Source of the DNA: an uncultured Clostridia bacterium
GTDB taxonomy: Bacteria; Bacillota; Clostridia; Oscillospirales; Ruminococcaceae
Direction of reading: 5' to 3'
Length of the DNA: 51,745 nucleotides
Assembly: GCA_947584375.1 (NCBI GenBank)
Contig: CANPWL010000012.1
Coordinates: 1 to 51,745 of the forward strand
Shown: positions 45,701 through 51,745 of the stretch, in pieces
Numbering within the stretch: the stretch's first letter is position 1
Layout: each line of letters starts with the position of its first letter
Program-made: the position numbers and the translations under genes
The notes under the pieces: generated by a model
What the model was told of the DNA's origin: nothing
Databases searched by the model: none
Seen by the model: the letters and a program-made list of their open reading frames with translations, nothing else

Positions 45701-46969
45701 ATGAATGAAAAAAGTTTAAAATGTTTCATTTCTTATTCACATAAAGATAAGAGAATGAAAGAGAAATTTAAAACCCACCTTGATAATTTAGCTCGTACAT
45801 ATAATATAACTGATTGGCACGATGGTATGATTCCTGCAGGTGGTAATATTGACAAAGAAGTGTTGGAGAATCTTAAAAATTCTGATATAGTCTTCTTGTT
45901 AGTTTCACCAGATTATATTAATTCTTATTATTGTTACGAAAAAGAATTAGAAATTGCAATTAAAAGACATAATAACAAAGAGTGTATAGTTGTTCCAGTT
46001 ATTATCCGTAAGTTTGTTTCTGGAGATTATCTGTTTAGTAATCTAAAATTTGTTCCTACCGATGGCAGACCTGTTGAAAGCTTTAGACCGCATGATAGGG
46101 GTTTCATAGATGCTTTTAGCGGGATAAGAAATCTAGTGAAATTATTTTTAGAAAGTGAAAACAATAGTAAAAAAGAAGTCAAAAACAATAATAAACTCAC
46201 AAAAAGTAGTCAATCTTCAAATAAATCCAAAAGGAAATCTAATAACAAAGCTAAAAATAGTATTAATTATTCAATTGTTAAAGATGGAAAATGTGTAAGC
46301 AAAAAATTAACACAATCAGTTTTTGACTCTATCAAATTATATATACAATACTTACCTCAATTTTCAACAGATATAGATGCATTAGCAAATGAACAGTTAA
46401 CTTATCTTACTAGACACAAGTCAGATAAAGTAAGCGATGCGGCTATTTTGAGGCAAAGAAGAAATAATATTGAAAATTATTTGTTGCAATTATTTACTTA
46501 TATTCAGCAAAGATTTATAGGTGTTGATAATACATTTGTTCATTTTCGTGTAAATTATAGTGGAAAATATAAAACTTTTCTTGAGGTTGGTTATCCTATA
46601 ATAGGTTTATCAACAGAGCCAATATCTGAAGTTGCAAGTATGATTGGATGCTCTAAGAGTTTACAAATGCCGATTATTAAAAGCTTAAACTTAGAATTAC
46701 ATAGAATGGCTCATCCAAATGAAAAAATTAAACGAGATTATATAACTTTTACTTTTAATGAAATTTCAATGTTATATAATGTTGACCTTTCAATGTGTAT
46801 TTCTGTTTTAGAAAAAGAAAAAAACATATACAAGAATATGTTCTATCCCATGGCAATATTTAGATTTGATAAAGTTATTGAAAAAATGTTAATTCAATAT
46901 CTTGAAGCATGTAAGCAATCAAATTTAAATTATAATATTAAAAAAGTTTTAGAATACGGAGGACAATGA
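45701..46969 (+). CDS. TIR-domain protein with large uncharacterised C-terminal domain (probable anti-phage effector)
   Basis: A 422-aa protein. ATG 45701 follows GGAGGT. Residues 5-140 are a TIR domain: CFISYSHKDKRMKEKF, DWHDGMIPAGGNIDKEV, IVFLLVSPDYINSYYCYEKELEIAI (here Glu82 fits the catalytic NADase glutamate position) and VVPVIIRK..LKFVPTDGRPV. A Lys/Asn/Ser linker (about 150-190) leads to a C-terminal domain (190-420) that I do not recognise. Its ends VHFRVNYSGKYKTFLEVGYPI and MFYPMAIFRFDKVIEKMLIQYLE have a GAF-like alternation, but that is a guess. Bacterial TIR proteins typically deplete NAD+ or make signalling nucleotides upon phage infection. It is followed 2 nt later by a 65-aa partner gene. 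Confidence 0.85.
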   Translation: MNEKSLKCFISYSHKDKRMKEKFKTHLDNLARTYNITDWHDGMIPAGGNIDKEVLENLKNSDIVFLLVSPDYINSYYCYEKELEIAIKRHNNKECIVVPVIIRKFVSGDYLFSNLKFVPTDGRPVESFRPHDRGFIDAFSGIRNLVKLFLESENNSKKEVKNNNKLTKSSQSSNKSKRKSNNKAKNSINYSIVKDGKCVSKKLTQSVFDSIKLYIQYLPQFSTDIDALANEQLTYLTRHKSDKVSDAAILRQRRNNIENYLLQLFTYIQQRFIGVDNTFVHFRVNYSGKYKTFLEVGYPIIGLSTEPISEVASMIGCSKSLQMPIIKSLNLELHRMAHPNEKIKRDYITFTFNEISMLYNVDLSMCISVLEKEKNIYKNMFYPMAIFRFDKVIEKMLIQYLEACKQSNLNYNIKKVLEYGGQ

Positions 46970-46971
46970 AA

Positions 46972-47169
46972 ATGCCTATAGAGCGAAATAGTTTAGTTAC
47001 AGCAATTAATTCAGCATACAAAAAGTTAGATTATGATACATATAAGGAATTATTAAATATTTATTACAAACTGCTAACACAAGAAGATATAAACGAAGTT
47101 TTCATTAGTGAGTTTACTACATATGAAAATATTTCAGATAGTGCTCAGCAACTATTATCAGTTAAATAA
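46972..47169 (+). CDS. Small helical partner protein of the TIR gene (65 aa)
   Basis: The TIR stop codon ends at 46969. ATG 46972 is 8 nt after GGAGGA (46958-46963); ATG 46966, overlapping the stop, is only 2 nt from it. The product (MPIERNSLVTAINSAYKKLD..) is predicted mostly helical. It is clearly homologous to the convergent 68-aa protein at 47179-47385: 27 identical positions over 62 with no gaps, including YxELLxIxYxLLxQExI and FIxEFxxYExxSDxA. It has no membrane or known DNA-binding motif. Tight coupling to the TIR gene suggests an inhibitor, sensor or complex partner. Confidence 0.75.
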   Translation: MPIERNSLVTAINSAYKKLDYDTYKELLNIYYKLLTQEDINEVFISEFTTYENISDSAQQLLSVK

Positions 47170-47178
47170 TATAAAAAA

Positions 47179-47385
47179 TTATGCTTTTTTGCAATTAAAA
47201 TAAAAATTGATTGCATTGTCTGATAATGTTTCATAAAAGTAAAATTCTTTTATAAATTTATGACTAATCTCTTCTTGTCCTAACAAGCGATAAAATATTG
47301 AGAGTAGTTCTGAATATTCGTCAATTTTATTTAGAAATTTTGCTTGTAGGATAGCAGAAATTAAGTAAAATCTATCAAATAACAT
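47179..47385 (-). CDS. Convergent paralogue of the TIR-partner small protein (68 aa)
   Basis: ATG 47385 lies 8 nt after AGGAG (minus strand); GTG 47394 is closer than 1 nt to the site. It begins MLFDRFYLISAILQAKFL and shares the EYSELLSIFYRLLGQEEI and FIKEFYFYETLSDNA blocks with the plus-strand partner at 46972-47169. The stop codons of the two lie 9 nt apart, tail to tail. It has no recognised family. Transcription is independent of the TIR gene, so its level can differ from that of its paralogue. Confidence 0.72.
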   Translation of the reverse strand: MLFDRFYLISAILQAKFLNKIDEYSELLSIFYRLLGQEEISHKFIKEFYFYETLSDNAINFYFNCKKA

Positions 47386-47394
47386 TTGACACAC

Positions 47395-47656
47395 TCCTAT
47401 ATCTTAGTTTTCTTTATAGTATTAAATATTATTCATTGAAACACATAAAAATTAAGGTTTTAGATACAATAGTTAGTCAATAGTTTAACCTTTTCTATAA
47501 ATTCACTTTGTTTTCGTGTAGTTTTAAATTAATTCGATAAAATTAATAATCACATATCTTAAAACCAATAAAAAAGAGAGCATGAATAAATTCAAACCCT
47601 CGCCAAGCTAAATAACCAGTTTAAAAGTAAATCTTAGATACCTTTAAATATTATTT
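47395..47656. other. AT-rich gene-free stretch in the cargo zone
   Basis: No convincing ORF. It contains an imperfect inverted pair, AAGGTTTTAGATA (47453-47465) and TATCTTAAAACC (47555-47566). A minus-strand TATAAA with a poor -35 could drive the 68-aa gene; no consensus promoter is seen. Confidence 0.4.
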
Positions 47657-47905
47657 TTATTGCTGATTTATTACTTTATCCTTTCTTTCTTCTGTCAATA
47701 CATCCTGCCACTTCTGTCTATCTGCTTCCAATTGCCTTTGACTAGCAATATGTACTTCGTAAATGAAATCCTTTAGCACACCCTCAATTACAAATGCAGG
47801 AAGTTTGGACTCATTTATCGCCTTTGCTATAGCAGAGATTAAGTCCTCTCTTAGTAAAGTGATTGGCTTTGTTGCTTCTTTATTTTCTTTTATTTCACTG
47901 CTCAT
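47657..47905 (-). CDS. Hypothetical small phage protein (82 aa)
   Basis: A charged, helical protein (LLREDLISAIAKAINESKLPAFVIEGVLKD, then a coiled-coil-like EVHIASQRQLEADRQKWQDVLTEERK). ATG 47905 follows AGGAGG by 11 nt. Similar short helical proteins occur in many Clostridia prophages with unknown role. A tandem CACTAAT repeat (47986-47999) and a TATACT box (47979-47974, minus strand) lie upstream. Confidence 0.55.
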   Translation of the reverse strand: MSSEIKENKEATKPITLLREDLISAIAKAINESKLPAFVIEGVLKDFIYEVHIASQRQLEADRQKWQDVLTEERKDKVINQQ

Positions 47906-48325
47906 ATAATTGGATACCTCCTAGATACTTATAAAACACACTAGAATACACTCTAAGGCGTTTTGTTTTTGATAGTATAATTTCTCACTAATCACTAATA
48001 AAAATGTGATACGGTGTAGATTTGTTGCGATTATGGCAATACATTGGTTGTGCTTTCATTTCAATCGTTTTCGTCAAGAAAAATTACATCTTCTTTATTT
48101 AAAGTAATAATTTCTGCATCTACATTAAATCCATAACATCTATTATTTGTTTTGTATTGACAAAACTATTTGAAATAGTTATAATGAACTATAAACTATT
48201 CCAAATTTTTGCTAGCATTTGAAGTACTGTATTTAATTTCATTCTTTTTATGCTTTCTATATCCGTTTTCAGTAATTTGGATAAGTATTTCATTTTTAAA
48301 CCTCTTTTCTTTGGAGTTGTTAATT
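47906..48325. other. Gene-poor stretch with promoter, operator-like palindrome and coding remnants
   Basis: It holds a tandem CACTAAT CACTAAT (47986-47999), the plus-strand promoter/palindrome at 48157-48185, and a minus-strand reading (48063-48200 and beyond) that looks protein-like (CYGFNVDAEIITLNKEDVIF..). That reading is broken by two TAG codons and a frameshift and has no start. It may be a decayed small gene. Confidence 0.4.
48157..48185 (+). promoter_or_regulatory. Consensus promoter with a perfect palindromic operator in its spacer
   Basis: TTGACA (48157-48162) and TATAAT (48180-48185) are 17 nt apart. Between them, 48164-48180 is a perfect 8+1+8 palindrome AACTATTT-G-AAATAGTT. Further ACTAT half-sites lie at 48187-48200. 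A dimeric repressor bound here would block RNA polymerase. It faces the 66-aa gene at 48326. Confidence 0.75.
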
Positions 48326-48526
48326 ATGCTAAGTTCCAGACAATGTAAACTCGCTCGTTTATTAACTCAAGACACAACCTTAGATTCTCAAATAATCAAG
48401 GAATACATATCTATATCTGCTGATGATAAGAGGCGATTGGCGTGGCTAAAATTAGGGCAAAAGTCAGAATTAGAGTTACAACTCAAACGAGAGTTCGAGT
48501 TTACAAACGCCATCGTTGATGTGTAA
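48326..48526 (+). CDS. Hypothetical 66-aa protein under the operator-controlled promoter
   Basis: ATG 48326 lies about 10 nt after TTGGAG. The product (MLSSRQCKLARLLTQDTTLD.. LKLGQKSELELQLKREFEF) is soluble and charged, with no known motif. A longer in-frame reading from TTG 48209 would add a hydrophobic 39-residue stretch without a ribosome site. A terminator follows directly, so promoter, gene and terminator form a complete monocistronic unit of about 370 nt. The transcript has a leader of about 130 nt. Confidence 0.5.
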   Translation: MLSSRQCKLARLLTQDTTLDSQIIKEYISISADDKRRLAWLKLGQKSELELQLKREFEFTNAIVDV

Positions 48527-48527
48527 A

Positions 48528-48553
48528 AGAGGGTGTTAACGCACTCTCTTTTT
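48528..48553 (+). terminator. Terminator of the 66-aa gene
   Basis: GAGGGTG pairs with CACTCTC (one G-U) around TTAACG, followed by seven or more T residues (to 48553). Confidence 0.85.
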
Positions 48554-48570
48554 TTGATTTTAACATTACA

Positions 48571-48614
48571 AATAAAAAGAGCCTCCGGCACTAACCAGAG
48601 AACCCTTTTTACAA
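48571..48614 (-). terminator. Possible terminator of the secreted-protein gene
   Basis: CTCCGG / CCAGAG (one mismatch) flanked by AAAAAG / CTTTTT. Read on the minus strand, it ends in GGCTCTTTTTATTT, a plausible weak terminator for the gene at 48638-49177. Confidence 0.45.
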
Positions 48615-48637
48615 TATAGTGTTATGAAAACTTTAGA

Positions 48638-49177
48638 CTATTTCACTTTTATTTTCTTGCCTGTCTTTTTGCTCCAAGAACCATATACATTTTGCACATT
48701 GTTATTTACATCTTGATATGTTGCATACGCCCTGACACGGACAAAGTATGTCTTTTTGCTTTTGAGCTTTTTTATAGTCAACTTTGTCTTTTTAGTAAAC
48801 TTGTCATAAACAGGCTTTTTGAAATTCTTTTTCCTTGATACCTGAACTTCGTAACCCTTTGCCTTGTTTATTTTCTTCCAAGTTACGTTGATTTTCTTTT
48901 TAGATTTACTCTTGACTGTTACCTGTGTTACTTTAGCTTGATTTATTGACACCTTTGCTTCCAGTTTAGCTACTTTTACTTCTAGGTCGGATTTTGTTGA
49001 TGCAGTTGGTGTGGTTGTTGGATTTGTAGGATTATATATAGTAGGTTTGGGCATTAACTGAAACATCCAAGTGGTCGTGGCTGTTGTATTATTTGTGGTA
49101 ACACCTTCGACAATTATTACAGATATAATTGCTGTTAAGCTTAATATAAATAACAAACTTATAATTTTCTTTTTCAT
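48638..49177 (-). CDS. Prophage-borne secreted protein with basic fibronectin-like domain
   Basis: A 179-aa protein. Signal peptide: MKKKIISLLFILSLTAIISVIIV. A Thr/Asn/Pro-rich stretch (28-62) leads to a short helix (LEVKVAKLEAKV) and then a Lys-rich fibronectin type III-like domain (about 82-179). The latter shares WKKxxxAKGYxVQVSxKKNFKK, KLTIK, SKKTYxVRVRAYATYxDxNN and a basic terminus with the C-terminal domain of the chromosomal LRR protein at 119-2161. No structural phage role is evident. It is a lysogenic-conversion candidate that would place a host-like binding domain at the cell surface. ATG 49177 follows GAGGG. Confidence 0.8.
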   Translation of the reverse strand: MKKKIISLLFILSLTAIISVIIVEGVTTNNTTATTTWMFQLMPKPTIYNPTNPTTTPTASTKSDLEVKVAKLEAKVSINQAKVTQVTVKSKSKKKINVTWKKINKAKGYEVQVSRKKNFKKPVYDKFTKKTKLTIKKLKSKKTYFVRVRAYATYQDVNNNVQNVYGSWSKKTGKKIKVK

Positions 49178-49249
49178 AAATAAACCCTCATTAAGTTAAT
49201 ATTTACTATTTTAGTATAATAGATTAAATAAATTTTGTCAATATATTTT

Positions 49250-51745
49250 TTATTTTGGTATTTTCAAGGTTAGAGGAGTAAATTGTTCGGGTAATGATAA
49301 TTTTGAAGATTTCTTAACAAATTCTTGTTTTTCACTTTCTGAGTAATTATCAGTCCAACAAGTTTTATTAGTTATTTTATTTGTTTTCAAAGACATATTG
49401 CCAGCCTTTGATATTAAGTTATATAACTCTTGAACAGCTTTAATTAAATAGGGAATAAACTTATCAGTTTTAATTGATAACTTATCTGTATCTATATCTC
49501 TATGAACCAAATCAGGTAAAATAGTTTCTAATTGTTGAGCAATCATACCGATACTCTCGTGTTCATTGGATTCTATCCAATCAAATTTCTTTAATTCAAT
49601 TTGATTTATTTTATCAAGAGCATTAACATTTGTATCTTCAATATTAGTTTTCAATCTGACATCTGATTGATTAAGGATTGTATAACCATTCATATCAATA
49701 TTGCTATTTACATTAATACCATTGGTTGCTTGCAATTGTAGCTTTGATCCCGAATTTAATATACAATACCCGTTTTGGGACTCATATAAATAGCTACTTC
49801 CATTTTCATTAAGATAAATAGGGTAACCATTGGTATATATTGAACCACCTAAATATAAGTTGTCAAATGTCCAAAGACCTTGATTTAAAACAATATTGTT
49901 ACCATGATTATCAGTAGCGGATAGATTGCTATTTGCAAAATACATAAACTTACCTAGATAAGATGTCGAAATATCATTATCATCATCATATCCGATTCCG
50001 ATATAACTGCTCTTTGAGTCTAAGGTTAAAAACATACCCTTTTTTGTTTTATCATCTGCCCAACACGAAGTACCTATTCTTCCGACCATATTAGTTGTAT
50101 CTCTGCCGCCATAATAGAAATCACAAGTACCATACTTAGGACTTATTCTAACTGAATTTATATATGTTTGACTCTTATCATCATATTTTGATATAAATAG
50201 TCCCTCATTATCAAACGTCAAAGAAGAATCCTTATTATATATTCCTAACTCATTACCAAGTATCAAGTTGCCGACTAATACATTTGCATTTATACCATAG
50301 TTATATTTTAACTCGCCCGTCTTAGGGTCTTGATAATAGATACCTCCGACAGCAGTTGAAACGGTTTCCCAATTATCCTTTGTGATAGCTAAAGTTGAGT
50401 TAATAATCTTTAATTGAGTATCGCTGTACGAATCAGTAATATCCTCATATTGTCTAAACAGCATACCGTGAGAATCCCAAGTCTGAGTTTGATTATCAGC
50501 ACCGCCGATAATTTTTGTATTAGTAGTATCAAGTCCGTTAGTAAACCAATCGTTTACTACGTTATTACTCTCAGCACCTTGACTAGCTTGCCTCTTAACA
50601 GAGTCGTAGGAAGTAGCCATAGTCTGAGCTTGTGTCAAAATGCCTCTAATTTCACTTACACTGCTTTTAACCTTAGTTGCGTCAGAAAATTCCACACTAA
50701 TATTTTGTAGGTTTTCAAATTCAATTTCATATTCAATAAGTCTTAGGCGATATATCGTATCATCTACTCTTATTCTGATCCAGTTGCCGACTTCAAAATA
50801 ATCAACGAGCGGGCTAAACTTTTTAATCACAAGTAAATTCTTTAACGTAGTAGAAATAGAGTGCTGCAATTCAGCAGATTTATAAATTTCTTTGGTAGCC
50901 ACTTGTATAAATTCTAATGCTCTGTTAAAAAGCTCTGCATTATTTAGTCCATCAGAAATATAGTTGCTGTTTGAATACTCATCTTCTCTGCGAAAAGAAC
51001 AAAATTCTAACCATAATTGATTGCCTAAATACTTTTCAAAATTCAGTTTATTCTGAATATCATTTTTATATTTCTCAATATACGTTTGTACACCGTTAGA
51101 TGTCAATTCACCATTAACATTATGCACACCCAAAATAACGTTAATTTCTCCTTGTCTGACAGCTTTTTCATCAGCAATGGCTTTTGACTTTTCCAGATAG
51201 GGGAGATATAAATTATCATATAAGTTAGGATTTCTGGCAGACCAAGTATCTTTATCAGCAATACCTTGATCGATTAATATTCCGATACACGCTTCGCAAG
51301 CATCATAAAAACTTGTTAATCTGTTCAAGCAATACTTTTTAAGTTCATCTTTAAAACTAGAAATATCTTTCTCAAATAAGCCTAAGATACTACTATCATA
51401 GATTTCCTTATTTAAAGTCTTTTTAATTTTCTGCCTAACAAAATTCTCATAATTATCATTAATAGCTATAGAGATAATCGAACTTGTAGCAGTATCTTCC
51501 TCGTCAGAATAATTAGTAACAGTAAAACTGCCTGTCCACATTTGATTAGACAAACTGGATGTATTAATTTTAACTTGATACCTTGAATCAACTATAACCT
51601 TTGCCATACCTAGTACAGCACTATCAGCAGTAGCAGGACTGCTAAGACTGTTAGCACTTGAAACAGCAACAGGAGATAGGTTAGCAGATGTCAGCAACCG
51701 AGCTTGTGCTACTGCATTCGTATCAGATAGGGTTGCATTTGGCAT
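49250..51745 (-). CDS. Phage tail (tail-associated/spike) protein with C-terminal S74 intramolecular chaperone, N-terminus outside window
   Basis: 831 residues are visible, and the reading frame is open to the window edge. The first visible codon is an ATG, but no ribosome site can be seen and the first residues do not look like a start, so the gene is probably partial. The centre has tail-associated features (VDYFEVGNWIRIRVDDTIYRLRLIEYEIEFENLQNISVEFSD, typical of Firmicutes tail endopeptidase-like proteins), followed by beta-rich fibre repeats. Near residue 696, QSDVRLKTNI.. begins a peptidase S74/ICA domain, with the Ser and Lys of the SDxRLK self-cleavage motif and IGMIAQQLETILPDLV. The chaperone trimerises the fibre and then cleaves itself off. 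Confidence 0.82.
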   Translation of the reverse strand: MPNATLSDTNAVAQARLLTSANLSPVAVSSANSLSSPATADSAVLGMAKVIVDSRYQVKINTSSLSNQMWTGSFTVTNYSDEEDTATSSIISIAINDNYENFVRQKIKKTLNKEIYDSSILGLFEKDISSFKDELKKYCLNRLTSFYDACEACIGILIDQGIADKDTWSARNPNLYDNLYLPYLEKSKAIADEKAVRQGEINVILGVHNVNGELTSNGVQTYIEKYKNDIQNKLNFEKYLGNQLWLEFCSFRREDEYSNSNYISDGLNNAELFNRALEFIQVATKEIYKSAELQHSISTTLKNLLVIKKFSPLVDYFEVGNWIRIRVDDTIYRLRLIEYEIEFENLQNISVEFSDATKVKSSVSEIRGILTQAQTMATSYDSVKRQASQGAESNNVVNDWFTNGLDTTNTKIIGGADNQTQTWDSHGMLFRQYEDITDSYSDTQLKIINSTLAITKDNWETVSTAVGGIYYQDPKTGELKYNYGINANVLVGNLILGNELGIYNKDSSLTFDNEGLFISKYDDKSQTYINSVRISPKYGTCDFYYGGRDTTNMVGRIGTSCWADDKTKKGMFLTLDSKSSYIGIGYDDDNDISTSYLGKFMYFANSNLSATDNHGNNIVLNQGLWTFDNLYLGGSIYTNGYPIYLNENGSSYLYESQNGYCILNSGSKLQLQATNGINVNSNIDMNGYTILNQSDVRLKTNIEDTNVNALDKINQIELKKFDWIESNEHESIGMIAQQLETILPDLVHRDIDTDKLSIKTDKFIPYLIKAVQELYNLISKAGNMSLKTNKITNKTCWTDNYSESEKQEFVKKSSKLSLPEQFTPLTLKIPK

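Larger units (their letters stand above)
41000..51745 (-). mobile_element. Siphovirus-like prophage, lysis-end arm (partial)
   Basis: From about 41.1 kb to the window end, tail, baseplate, endolysin and holin genes lie on the minus strand in normal late-gene order, ending at the lysis cassette. The left boundary is between the GGGtGRT terminator (40995) and the first phage ORF (41105). No integrase, tRNA target or attachment repeat can be defined because the other end is outside the window. A plus/minus cargo zone occupies 45.4-49.2 kb. Confidence 0.85.

Noticed and set aside
48061-48293. Minus-strand protein-like frame interrupted by two in-frame TAG codons, suggesting amber-to-Gln recoding in the phage
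   Set aside because: Both TAG codons fall inside the repeated AAACTATT motif of the operator, there is no in-frame start codon (ATG 48293 is off by one base), and other genes in the prophage region end normally at TAG (for example 43686 and 48638). A decayed gene or chance is more likely.
1-51745. CRISPR arrays
   Set aside because: No regularly spaced direct repeats were seen; the only repeats are the palindromic elements and the hairpin pair.

Overview
The window comes from a low-G+C, Gram-positive gut-type Clostridia chromosome, most likely Ruminococcus-like (Oscillospiraceae or Ruminococcaceae). The evidence is Firmicutes gene order (infC-rpmI-rplT, dprA-topA-trmFO, plsX-rnc-smc-ftsY, nadD-yqeK-rsfS), AddAB instead of RecBCD, an ATT-initiated infC, strong AGGAGG ribosome sites, BspA-type leucine-rich surface proteins and a GGGtGRT/Fe-S scaffold pair. 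Species-level assignment is not possible from the sequence alone.

Layout. (1) 1-2.6 kb: a secreted BspA-like LRR protein followed by two copies of a palindromic intergenic repeat. (2) 2.7-31.1 kb: a dense, all-plus-strand housekeeping block. It holds addB-addA (recombinational repair), an AraC regulator, the infC-rpmI-rplT operon with an L20-type attenuator leader, an rRNA methyltransferase, dprA-topA-trmFO, plsX-rnc-radical SAM-smc-ftsY, an Spx/ArsC-like protein, rdgB-yhbY-nadD-yqeK-rsfS-leuS, and rpsU behind a structured leader RNA. (3) 31.3-41.0 kb: a mixed accessory stretch with a MATE exporter, an FkbM-type methyltransferase, two related zinc-ribbon membrane proteins, PduL, a sialate O-acetylesterase, a second LRR protein and the Fe-S scaffold/GGGtGRT operon. 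(4) 41.1-51.7 kb: one arm of a siphovirus-like prophage that continues past the right edge. Its structural and lysis genes run on the minus strand: tail protein with a C-terminal S74 chaperone, baseplate/fibre proteins, CHAP endolysin and holin.

The most interesting part is a cargo (moron) zone of about 3.8 kb, 45.4-49.2 kb, inserted between the S74 tail gene and the baseplate/fibre-endolysin-holin genes. On the plus strand, under its own consensus promoter, lies a TIR-domain protein with a large uncharacterised C-terminal domain. It is followed 2 nt later by a 65-aa protein. Facing that gene on the other strand is a 68-aa protein that is a clear ungapped paralogue of the 65-aa protein (27 identities over 62 positions). 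This looks like a lysogen-expressed anti-phage cassette with a duplicated small partner, which I cannot match to a named system. The same zone has a consensus promoter whose 17-nt spacer is filled by a perfect 8+1+8 palindrome (a likely operator), and a secreted protein whose basic fibronectin-like domain closely matches the C-terminus of the host LRR protein at 119-2161.

Other points of note: a candidate new rpsU leader RNA, a family of palindromic intergenic repeats abutting stop codons, a degenerate Walker A in AddB, small hairpins between the ribosome-binding site and the start codon of rdgB and plsX, and three tandem repeats in a baseplate protein.
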